A stretch of DNA of 64,000 nt, from the NCBI GenBank assembly GCA_034620365.1, contig JAQGEQ010000380.1, positions 3,782,001-3,846,000 of the forward strand, in the 5' to 3' direction. The notes beneath the pieces are model-generated. The model had not been told where the DNA came from and searched no databases. It was given only the letters and a program-made list of their open reading frames with translations. Source of the stretch: Pegea sp. RAD2-039 (Eukaryota > Chordata > Thaliacea > Salpida > Salpidae). This document shows positions 53,354-64,000 of the stretch, piece by piece (position 1 is the stretch's first letter; the number at the start of each line of letters is the position of its first letter). A program made the position numbers and the translations under genes.

Positions 53354-56300
53354 ATGGCAGAAGGTGAAGAAGCAATGCGAAGACACATACGTTTTATGAA
53401 TGCAAGAAATAGTCCCTTGCAGTCTTTAATGACATTGTTAATTGTTGGTATATTGTTCATGTTTTTTCAGGTTAGTTTTTGTTTATTTTTACTTTACAAG
53501 TAATTTTTTATATTCTAAGTAAATACTCATAATATTTGTAGTTAAAAACAAACCTAACTTCATGGTTTAATACTTGTAGAAGTTGTAATTTTATTTATTT
53601 ATCTTTTTTAACACTTGTCTACAATTAACAAATTCTATAGCTCTTATAGCAAACAAAAAAAAGTTTTATGATTTAGTATAATTAATACCGAAAGAATAGG
53701 AAAGATAAACTATGTTATAACAATTTAATAAAACAAAGTAATTAAGGAAACTTTTTGCCTTTGATATTTTTTTTTGTGGTTTGTGTAAAGCTAATTAAAA
53801 ATTCTCAAATATAATCTTATGATATACTTGATAATAAAAGTATGAAAATTAAAAACATTATCTCAGTAGCTAAATTATTTTGGTGTTAACTGCTTAGATT
53901 TAAAAAATTAACCTTTTGTATAAATATAAAGAATTATTAGAAAACTATTTGAATTTTGGTATATTCTATCTTAATAATTTTGTTATTATTAAGCTTTTGA
54001 ATTATTTTTTTATTTTAAATTGGTTGGAATAAATTGTAAACATCTTTTGATAATTTCAAAGGTTGATAAGATTAAAACATGATATTATGTTTACTCTTTC
54101 TAAACTTCAAAGACTTTGTTATTATTGCTAAGTGATTAATTAAGAATATTAGATGGATTATATATTTTTTAAATTAACCTGTTTAAGGTTAATTCTATAG
54201 AAGTATTATAAATGTGAGATGTTTCAACTTGGTAAAAATAATTTTGTTATATATTCTGTAATTGCTTTTAAAGTTGTTTTTCTTATTATAATGAAATAAA
54301 TTAAGTTAACTTATTAACTTATATATTTAATGCATGGCTTCAAATAAGAAATTCTATAGCTCTTATTTTTAAGAATTAGTTAGAGAGAGTTAAGCTGATT
54401 CATTCATTTGCCTCAAAACAAGATGGTTTTTATAATAATTGATTATATGTGTATACTTTATACTAATATACAAACCATTTTATTTTCTAATATCTTCTAA
54501 AAGATAATTATGTGACAGTGCAATCTTTTTGATGAGTTATATACTTTTTAGCATTTATTAGAGCTCGTAACTTTATAGTAATAAAGTTATTATTAGCTTA
54601 CACAGAGAAAGTATCAAATTATTTTCATATTTCTATTTTTTTAACTTTATCAAATGTTTGATAGTCACACTTACTTACTGAGTCAAACTTTCTTGTTGAT
54701 AGCACAAATTCTAATCTTTAATGTCAAGTTATTTATAAATGTTGAAAGCTTTTAGTGTTTTACTACTTTAATCAGTTTTAACATCCTGTACTTTAAGATG
54801 ATTTAATTATTTTTCTTTTCTATTTCAATATCATTTATAAATAATTTAATTTTCATTAAAAAAGACTCAATCAATAGATTTTACTCAATTGAATTTATCT
54901 TCATTTAATTTAATTCTGTAGTATTAAAACGTCTTTTGTTTAAATTGTGAATTACATTTAGTGAATGATGCTGAATAAAAAGTATTTGTCAAATTAAAAC
55001 CTAAAAGTAGATAACTTTTGTGAAATTTCTTTTTCTATTTGTTTATTTGTTTGTTTGCACTACACAGGCGACTATAATGAAGAATTTGTCAAGAACTCAA
55101 ATGATGCTACTAAACAGTGGCAGTCAAAGTCACAACAAAGCTAAATATGTTCATGTAGTCAAATACGGGGTATAAATTTTCTTTCAAATGACTTGATAAT
55201 CATAAAATGATTTTGTAGTCTCAAAACCCCGAATATCATCGCATAAATCCTAAATTTGCATCAAAAATTAAAAAAGAAATTGGAATGAAAGTAAACGGAA
55301 CCTTACTTAGAGGAGTAAAGAAAGATTTCAGGTTTGTTCTCAATTTTTCACCTGAGATTTTCCGCATTCAATGATATCTAGGAAATTTTATGTTCCTAAC
55401 GACAATGGTGAATTTGTATGTCTAAGTGGAAACCAAACAATTGAGTGGTCATTTGTGAATAACGACTACTGTGATTGCAAAGACGGAAGTGATGAACCCG
55501 GAACTTCGGCTTGTCGTAATGGCAGGTTTGTCTACTGCTTCATTCACAATTTACTTCTAATAATTATTTTGCAGATTTTTTTGCGAACCTGAATTAAGAT
55601 ACTTTTCATCTTCTCGTGTTAATGACGGAATCTGTGATTGTTGTGATGGTAGTGATGAGTGGAAAGGTGTTACTGCCGATCCTAGTTTAAATCTAACAAG
55701 TTAGTTATTGCTTCCATCATTCGAACACCTTTATATTTGATCTTCATCAGATAGTGAAAGTGTAAACCGTGCACCTTGTCAGGACACATGTGCTGATTAT
55801 AAACATCAACAAGTTCGTAAAATGAATGAAATAAAAGAAGGTTTAGCTGCCAAAGCAATTATCGTAAGAGAGAGCGAACAGTTTGCCACTAATCAGGTTT
55901 TTTACTCAAATTTCAATTAAACTTCATCAATTCCTCTTCCATAAGCATCAAGTTTGATCTTTCGTAGATGTTCGGACCTCAAGGAGAGTTCTATTACCTC
56001 AGCATCAACTGTTTCACCTACAAGTCACCTGGCTACGTTTACGAGATCTGCCCGTTTGTGAATGCCACTCAAAACGGTCAGGAGTCATGGCTAATTGGTA
56101 AAGGGGGCGTTTTGAAATCAGATGAGAACCAAATTATCATGGACAATGGCGACCACGATCATTGTCCAGATGGCAAGCCCAGAAAATCGATTGTGAGTGT
56201 ATCGCGTCAATGACGTCATCATCTGACCATTTGTACATTTGCAGGTAATGTTACGATGTTCAGCAGAAACTAAAGTTAGATACGTAAGTGAAAAATCCAC

Positions 56301-56355
56301 GTGTGAATACCAGATAAAGATGGATACGCCATCAGCATGTCGCGAGACTTTATGA
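53354..56355 (+). CDS. Glucosidase II beta-like, type II membrane protein, eight exons
   Basis: Exons: 53354-53470, 55068-55169, 55219-55331, 55382-55525, 55575-55699, 55751-55896, 55968-56192, 56245-56355 (1,083 nt, 360 aa, all phases agree). N-terminal basic residues are followed by a hydrophobic segment at about 22-42 ([15 protein letters not shown]), which reads as a signal anchor. Next come the PRKCSH-type N-terminal region [13 protein letters not shown] and two LDLa-like cysteine modules ([18 protein letters not shown] and [14 protein letters not shown]). A short coiled segment and an MRH domain (about 250-360: [38 protein letters not shown]) follow. Glucosidase II beta retains and guides the alpha subunit that trims N-glycan glucose in the ER. 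Compared with human PRKCSH (528 aa), the Glu-rich and EF-hand middle and the HDEL end are absent. Intron 1 is 1.6 kb; the others are 49-71 nt. It may be the short paralogue class rather than the canonical subunit. Confidence 0.88.
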
Positions 56356-58829
56356 TGACGTCACAACGACTATCTTCATCTTGTTCAACTTCAGTTAAAT
56401 ATTTACTTTCCAATTAGAATAATTTTCATCTTTTCTTTTACTTTTGTTATTTTATTAACAGAATTTTAGTTATGCAAATGACTTCAACTCTTATTTAACT
56501 AACTTAAAAGCCACGAGTTTGTAACGTTTGAAATGTATTTGGAACTTTTTTGTTTTGTTCGTGTTTCTCTACCAAATCCGAATAATTTCTCGCTGTGATT
56601 GTTGATACATCTTTTGAACTGATCTTTTAATAAACTCAATTATCGAGGTGCTCGATCTATTCCAACCGCTAGCTGCTGCAAAGCGGAAAATCCACTAAAA
56701 GTAGAAGCTTGATCAGATGTTTGAAACCAGAATCACTTGTCATCAAATTTCATCAACTGATTAAAACTTGGTTGTCTTTTAAATAGAAAAACGAAGCAAA
56801 CTGCTTTTGAAGTCTTTAAACTTCTTAAAAATTTTAAAATAGAAGAATTTTCTCAACAAAACACTTCATACTTTCAGTTTGTGCAAATGTATTTCTAAAG
56901 ATTCTTAAATTATCAGTGACTCTGTTAGTTTCTCATTCTACTCTATCAACTGATTCATTCAAATTTTACGAAAATTTAAAAACAAATTATTATGAAGAGT
57001 GATTAGTAGCAATTATTCTTTTATCAGTGTGATAGAAAACCTATCATTTATAATGGATAAAATGTGTTAAAAAGGTAAACAATTTCTGATGAGATTACTT
57101 AACATCAATAGAAACATAAAAATGTGTTCATATTTGTGACCTTATGTTTTGTTCTACTTATTTGTTTAAAAAACCGGAAAGTTATATTTATATGATAATT
57201 TTATGATAAGAAGTTTAATTCAATCAAATAATTTAAGGGTAATTTTTATAATAAATTTTTTTTAGATCTTAAAAAATGTTTATAAAATTTTCCAAAATTA
57301 ATTCGGTTCTGAAAAATAGATCAATGAAAATAAGACATCAACATCTAAAATTTGCTGAAAATAACAGTTTGAAGAAATGAAAGGGAACTAAATAAAACAC
57401 CCATGTTCAAAATGTCTATTTAAAATTGAATTCTTTAAATATAAGAGGAACTTCTTTAATTTGATGCTTGAATTTTTCTTTATTAAAAATAGCAAACATT
57501 TTTTTAAATATATTTATTTAAAGATAAAGCCGAAATTGTAGATCTTAAACCATTTCCATCTTCTGTTTTACTTTTTTAGTGCAAAAACAAACAGAAATGT
57601 CCTTACCTTCAAAGATACAATCTATTACCTTCTTCAAATTGACGCTATATCTAAAAGCTGGTACATTTGATGAATAATTGTGAAGAAAATCTAATTAAAT
57701 TATTTTTTAGCAGCAAACATTTATTTCAAAAGCAGTTGTGGACAAATATTGATTTCTAGTTTTACTATTTTTCCAGTTTTATATTTGATATTCGATGGTT
57801 AGCTTAATTAAGTGAACAAAAATTAAAAAAATAAGTTTTTCTTATGATAAATTGAGTAATTGTCTCCAAGTAATTTTCATGATGTTAAGGACTGCTCAAT
57901 TTTCAGAAACTGCTCATTTAAACCAATAATTGTCTTTCAACTTATTCAGAATTTAGATAATATGATCTGTATTGAAAGAAAGTATCGATAGATTTTAATA
58001 ATCAATTAATTAAAACTTTCTCTTTTTATTATATCATCATATTTCTAAATTTCTATTTCTTACGATGTTTCTTTGAAAATAGTATGTTAGCTATAGTAAC
58101 TAGTTGCTAGATATTTTGAAATTCAAATAAAATTATAAAAACTTCTATATTTCTAGAAACATCAAACTAGCAAAAGTTTTTAAATCAAATTTTGAATTGA
58201 TAGAAAAGACATAAAGACTTTTTATGACTTATTGTACAATATTTATAATTTAAAACTTAAATAGTATTTGATCTTAATAGCTCAAATAGAACACCTTCAA
58301 ATGTGACTTAAACAAAGAAAACTTTCTTATTTTGACAAATTAATTTCACGACAAAACTATTTTTTGTTGTGTTTGTACCTTATTAATGCAGTTCGTTAGG
58401 TTCACCAGGCTTATTTGTTAATATAAATCTAAGAGTTTTATTAGATAGTCACTAGAAACAGATTAAAACATAACCTTTCTTTTATAACTTAAAAATGACA
58501 CTTACAATAAAAGTTTATTTTGTATAAACTGTGTTTTAAAAGTTTAAACATCAAATATCAAATAGGCAAAATTCTTAAGAAATTTTGCAATAAGTATGAA
58601 ACAGAGGAGTTTTGTCGTTCTTAAACAACATTAAACAATTACATTTTCATTTTTTGAACTACTAATTTTTACTTCAATATTCCAAAGTTTGAATATTTTT
58701 TTAGTTGCTACAAGTTGAACAGTAAGCTTTTCTTTGTACTTCATTAAAATGTTACACTATTTACAGATTATTCAGTATCTCAAATTATAATAAATATATA
58801 TATTTATTTTATCTATAACAATAAATGCA
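56356..58829. other. Intergenic DNA, no gene seen
   Basis: The 3' UTR of the glucosidase II beta-like gene, then AT-rich DNA. A TGACGTCA at 56356-56363 begins immediately after its stop codon. No gene or repeat is recognised further on. Confidence 0.6.
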
Positions 58830-59840
58830 AAGGAGGGTGCCTGGAAACAGCACTTCTCGCTAAAATAGTTCTTACAAATATCATCTATTAAGTTAGAAAT
58901 ATAGAAAGAAAAAGATGTAACAAATGGTATTTCAGAAGTCCTCAAAGCATATAACAGTGAACAATTACATGGAATGTTAATAATATAAAAAAGGGAGAAA
59001 ATCATAGATTAGAAATGGCAGTGTTGGCATTATTATAATGATTCAACTTCTGCTTGAACAACGCGAGTGATTCTGACATGACAATGTCTGATGGCAGCTG
59101 CTTCCAAGTACTAATCGTGCGGTATGAGAAAAAAAATTTGCTCTGATTAACATACCAGGCGATATGGGCTTAATAAGATGCAATGTGTGTCGTCTGAGTT
59201 GATATAACTTGAGGGAAGGACTAATAGAAAAGAAATCATCGAACTAAAGGTCGACTAAATTGTTGATAAATTTAAAAATAGTAATTAAATCATATTTAAT
59301 CCGTCGAATTTCCAAAGTATCTAAATTGAAGAAGCTGAGACGATGTTTATAACTATCGTATCTAATATTAAGTTTCCTGCATAATAATCTCGTAAATTTT
59401 GCCTGAACAGATTCGATTTTTTTGATATCGCCAACTTGATATGGTATCCATGAACTGACATTGTATTCAAGAATTGGACGTACGTACAATTTAAAAAGAA
59501 TTAATAAAAAAGCATGGATCCTTAGAATTAAAAGTATTTATAATAAGGTAGACAAGGTTGATTGATCTTGCAAAGATTTTGGAAATATAAATGTGTCATT
59601 TAAAGTCAGTTGATAGAGTAATGCCAAGGTCTAGAACCGAAGATATTCGTGGAATAATAAATCCATTGATGGAAAATTGGTTTAAGGAATTCGCAGCTGG
59701 TTTATGGGAAAGAATTATAACTTCAGACTTTGTGGGCTGGATTATGAGCTGCCAGCTCATAGACCTAAAAAATATCTCAATAGTATTGCTAGACTGTATA
59801 TTTATCTTTAGAAAACATACAAACTTCAAAATATCTTGAA
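58830..59840 (-). mobile_element. LINE (non-LTR retrotransposon), 5'-truncated 3' end
   Basis: On the minus strand, three blocks of reverse-transcriptase C-terminal sequence appear in order. The first, 59829-59596, includes QLIIQPTKSEVIILSHKP and FSINGFIIPRISSVLDLGI. The second, 59489-59244, includes YVRPILEYNVSSWIPYQVGD and KIESVQAKFTRLLCRKL. The third, about 59180-59010, includes RTISTWKQLPSDIVMSESLA, then LFKQKL and a stop. This order is typical of CR1/L2/Rex/Jockey-group ORF2. Frames differ between blocks and a TAG lies near 59240, so the copy is dead. The 3' UTR ends in the shared tail and a TA-rich run at 58790-58830. Everything 5' of the last RT motifs is missing. Confidence 0.85.
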
Positions 59841-62800
59841 ATAAAGGTGTTCTGAAAACAATAATTTCTCAAAATAATAACTCTTAATAATATTTTTTCT
59901 AAAATCAACTGAAAACCATAAAGATTATGCAGAAAAATTTAATTATCTTCGAATTTATTTATTGTCGAGCAAATACACCATATGCAGAAATTTCCAAACG
60001 TTTTATTCCGAAACCATTTCCTTAATTAATGATTTAATATAAGCATTTATAAGATAGTAAAAAGAATACTACTTTAAAGAGTAAACTATTCGTAATTTAA
60101 CTACTATCTGCTATAAAAAATCAAATTAATTAATGAAAATGATTTGATATTAACCTTCAAAATGAAAAAAGGTATTGTAATGAAATATCATTACTTTAAA
60201 TAAAATGATTAGATAAAAATTAGATTTCGAAACTTCCAATAAATTGTTCGTATATATAAATAAACAATTAGGTAAAGTGTTTAGTGTTACATGAACCAAA
60301 TCAAATTTCTTTATTTTCAAGAAACCTTCAAATTGTTTGAAACATTCTCGCTTGCTTCTTTAAAAACTAACTTAAAATTAAATAAGCAAACCAAATGTTA
60401 ATACTTAATTTTTATTTCAAAAAATTTTCATTTTTACTTAAAATATCAAATTCTGATTTAACAAGGAGGCCAAAACTAGTCTTTGAAACTAATCCTTTTT
60501 AAACTTAGTGGAATTTATTTTTTTACGGAATCTCTAAAAAATTTAAACTAATCAGGTGATAATACTATTTAACTTAGTGGTAAGTGTTATAACAATTTAT
60601 AATAATTTTTTTTACAATTTCCTGGTTTAAACAATTTAATGATACATGAACTATATAGGATATTTTTATAAGGGACTTAAATCAAAATAGTCTTCACTTT
60701 TTTAGTCGTAACCATCGATGGTAGTAAGACTGTAAAAGAAGTTTAAAATGTTTGATTTTCTTCATACCAATGAAGTTTCAACTTCTTCAGAAATTACCGT
60801 GAGTTGAACGCAGTGAGTTCTTGGGATAAATGATCAACTGAGAGATCAATGATAAATTCGGCTAATCAAGTTCCTTTAAGGTTTGCCATCAGAGAAAAGT
60901 TTGTTAATTTATGTAATATCAACCTTTCATCTTATCTAGATAAGTTTTAATTTGTAACTAGCTTTAGTAAACATACAAATGAGGGTGCACCTTAATGCTG
61001 CTTTTTTGTTTTTAAAAGACTTTAAAGTATATAAGATAGCAGATTCCTGGATTTTATACTTTTAGTTGTTTTTAACTTAACATCAAATTTTAAATTTATC
61101 AAATAGAGGAACTACATAAAACTAAATCTAGTGAGAAAGTATTAAAGCTTATTGAGAAAGCCTTTGTAATCTATCGTTTGTTTAGTTGGTTTTATATTTT
61201 ATAAAATCAAAATTAGTAACAGTTTTGATACTCTTAGAATAAAAATCTATTTGTAAAAAGTTTTTTAAATTTCAACAATAAGTTATTTAAACAGAATTTT
61301 TTTGATTAATACTAACTTAAGTCAAAAGATTTTTAGAATTTTTTATTTTCTACGGAGTAGACAAAACAGTGACTGCTGGTCGCTAAGATAAAGAGTATTT
61401 AAGTCGATTAAAAAATCTCTTAAAATTGATGCAACTAGTTTTGGGATAAATAAAATTCAAAGTTATCAGCTTTTAATTTTTTTCATTGCTATAATAATGC
61501 TTGATACAATCTTTTTATTGGGCTTGATAACAAAAATGTTCTAAACAAATCAAAGTTTTATTAATAGGCTTACATTAGAAATTTGAGAAGCCTATGTACT
61601 AGGAACTGGCGATTCCTAAGAATTCTCCAAGTACTTCATGTAAGAACTCTTTAAAAGAGGAGGTTTTCAAAGCTGAGAAATTTTGAAAGTAGCAAATCGG
61701 TCAAACTGACATTTCATTAACTGTATTCAAAGGCTTGAAAATTCTAAGCATGATTATGTAAATTTAAAATGAAAGTATGTAAATAGATTTTCAAAAAATT
61801 AATTGTCTAATGAAGAGAGTAAAAATATAATTTTAGTAATTGTTGTTTGTATATTATGTAACCATGAAAAAATTCGCCGATGATTAGAAATAGACAAATA
61901 CTAATAATTCTTTTAATTCTAAATTTTGAGTTTAAATCTGTTTATAGCATCGAAAAGCCACAAATATTTTAACGCGAGTATAAGACTTGAATTTTCTTTT
62001 AGTTATTCAGATTTAAAGAAAAAAAAAACTGAAGGTAATTTAAAGTATATCTATTAAAAGCCAAATTGACAGTTTTTTTGAATAATAAATTCTGTTAATA
62101 GTTGTTAACTTTCTTGGCTTCAAAGGTAAGTATGGTATATAATTTTTAATTATGTAAATAATTAGTGTAAATATTTTTGTGAAAGTTTAACTTTTGAGAG
62201 TCCTTGCTGATGACGTTATTTTGGAAATAATAAGTCGCCAATAGAAAAACTATATTTAAGTCATCAATATTTTTTATAGCAACTGGAGACGATAGATTGA
62301 ATTACTTTCAGTTTTTCAAAAAGTTTATAGTCAGAGTTTTTCACTGCTTAATGATCAAGTGGATATAATATTTCTTAAAAGGAATAAAACTAAGTTTTTT
62401 CTTACCAAACCCAGTACTTCTACTTATATTTCAAGTGAAATAAGACACAAGTGAACAGAAAAAGAGCTTAAAACTAATGTTTATTGCAAAACAGAGTTCT
62501 TCTGTAGTTCTTTCATCAATATATTGTATTCTAGAAATCATTTCAATTCTGGACAATCTAAATTGTTTAAAAGTTTGAATATTTATTTTAAGTTTATTAA
62601 AAACATTGAATATAAAAACTTCAAAATTTATTTGAAGAACCATTTGCCGAAAATAAATATAAACATTGGCAGCAACTTTTAACAAAATTCTTGAAAAATT
62701 GATATACTAATAAAAAGCTCTGATGAAATCAAATTACTTTATAAGAATAAATAAATTTAATAAGCTTGTTTGTAATTAGTCTAAAACTAAATACAACATA

Positions 62801-64000
62801 CAAGCTATAATCATGTACTTAAACAAATTAAAAAATTAATCTTTAGCTCAGACCATTTACATAATATTAACATAAACTGTTAGTTGGCTTTATTTGTTAA
62901 TTTTTTATTATTATAAGCTTTAAACAACATTTTAAATGATTTTATCAATCATTTGAATATTATAAAAACAAAGTATCACATATATTTGTTTACAGAGGCA
63001 ATTTATCTTCTGTAGAATTTTATAATCACCGCAATTAAAATTTTTATTTGTTTTTTATCAAATTATTAATGTAATTTTCAAATAAAGTAACTTTGCCGGA
63101 TATCTTGTAAAATGAAGTAGTTTTTGATTGAAAAAGTTTTATGAATTACTACCTAAATTATTAATTGAGTTTTAAACAATTGTTAAATTCTTAAATGACT
63201 AAACTTCTGTTGATAGTTCAAAAAACCACTCTTGCTGGTAAACCCCCACACTGAATTGCTTTTTTTTGTATAAGCTTGTAATTATTCACTTATTTCACCT
63301 ATAGTAGACTTCAATTGTGAAAGTTAATTAGCAGTTAAGTAATTAAATAGGTGATAGTAATCGTAGTAAATTTCAACTTTGACTATTTGATTACATCTAT
63401 TTCAAAACATTTAAAAATAACGCTAAAACGTCACAAGTTCAAAAGTTTAAGCAAACTTCTTGTAAAAAGCCATTAGTCTATTTCTCATTACATCTTATGC
63501 AAAATTGTTATAAATACTTAACTTAATCTTGATTCAAATAAGATCTATTTTTGGTTGAAAGAAAAATTTGATTTGAAAAAAAAATTACTAAATCGTTATG
63601 GTAACTTTTTTGATGTCATTACTACAAAAACCAAATGCAAAAAAAACTTTTCGGGTACCGTGAATAAATTAGAGAACAAAGAAAGACATAGAAAAAAGAG
63701 ATAAAGTGTTTTTACAGGCAAGTTAAAAATTTTACTGAGCAATTTAAAGGTATCTAATGATGTAGCCACCTACTTGTGATATATCTAAATACAAAGTTAT
63801 CACAAAAGACCTTAGAAAAATTTATCTTAAGTTTTTAAGATCAGATTAAAAAAAAAATATCTCAGATAAAATTAATAAAAAAAAACACAAGACTATTTTT
63901 TAAAATGTTGCTTATATTTAGTTTGTTTGGTAAACATTGATGATGCCAGTCAAACCAAGACACTAGTAGTCATAGAAGCTTCATTCTGTCGAATACGTGT
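59841..64000. other. Intergenic DNA to window end
   Basis: AT-rich, with no convincing gene. One possible first exon, 60748-60798 (plus), reads MFDFLHTNEVSTSSEIT and ends at a consensus donor GTGAGT, but no partner exon was found. The frame of 84 codons at 62431-62685 (minus) has no motif. Confidence 0.5.

Overview
The window is AT-rich (roughly 70% or more A+T by eye) nuclear DNA from an invertebrate animal. The evidence is gene content: a FoxA forkhead factor, a LATS/Warts kinase carrying WW-binding PPxY motifs, an AP-4 epsilon adaptin, MRTO4, mitochondrial HSP70 and a glucosidase II beta-like protein. The standard code and GT-AG introns also fit; many introns are only 42-60 nt. Several start codons sit at or just after a splice-acceptor AG, so spliced-leader trans-splicing is possible but not shown. 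I cannot name the species.

Layout. About 1.0-12.6 kb is a large inverted duplication centred near 6828, with two intronless FoxA genes pointing away from each other. Each FoxA lies in a 2,185-bp arm that is almost identical to the other (about six substitutions seen by eye, no net indel). The arms sit inside flanks of matched length that are mostly strongly diverged, apart from a second well-conserved block of about 270 bp. Four copies of a dispersed repeat, in alternating orientation, bracket the two genes. At 13.9-14.7 kb a LINE 3' end lies next to a tRNA-derived SINE. Mortalin (HSPA9) fills 17.8-19.8 kb on the plus strand. A ten-exon plus-strand gene of unknown function (21.6-25.2 kb, about 746 aa) follows.

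The minus strand from 33.3 to 26.8 kb reads as a 19-exon LATS/Warts gene (about 1,349 aa) with a 13-bp minisatellite in one kinase intron. The next 7.6 kb shows no gene. A small two-pass membrane protein ORF lies at 40.96 kb. MRTO4 (seven exons) is on the minus strand at 43.0-45.0 kb, and AP4E1 (at least nine exons) is on the minus strand at 48.1-51.5 kb. An eight-exon glucosidase II beta-like gene encoding a membrane-anchored protein is on the plus strand at 53.4-56.4 kb. A 5'-truncated LINE is at 58.8-59.8 kb, and the rest to 64 kb shows no convincing gene.

The genes do not form an operon or a single pathway; they are ordinary housekeeping and developmental loci. The most unusual points are the patchwork-homogenised FoxA palindrome, the enrichment of perfect TGACGTCA sites around FoxA and elsewhere, a SINE whose tail matches the local LINE 3' end, the TM-anchored glucosidase II beta-like protein, and the unrecognised Lys/Ser-rich gene with a 15-bp in-frame repeat. 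Intron-exon models were built by hand from GT/AG signals, reading-phase continuity and family similarity; no search was run.
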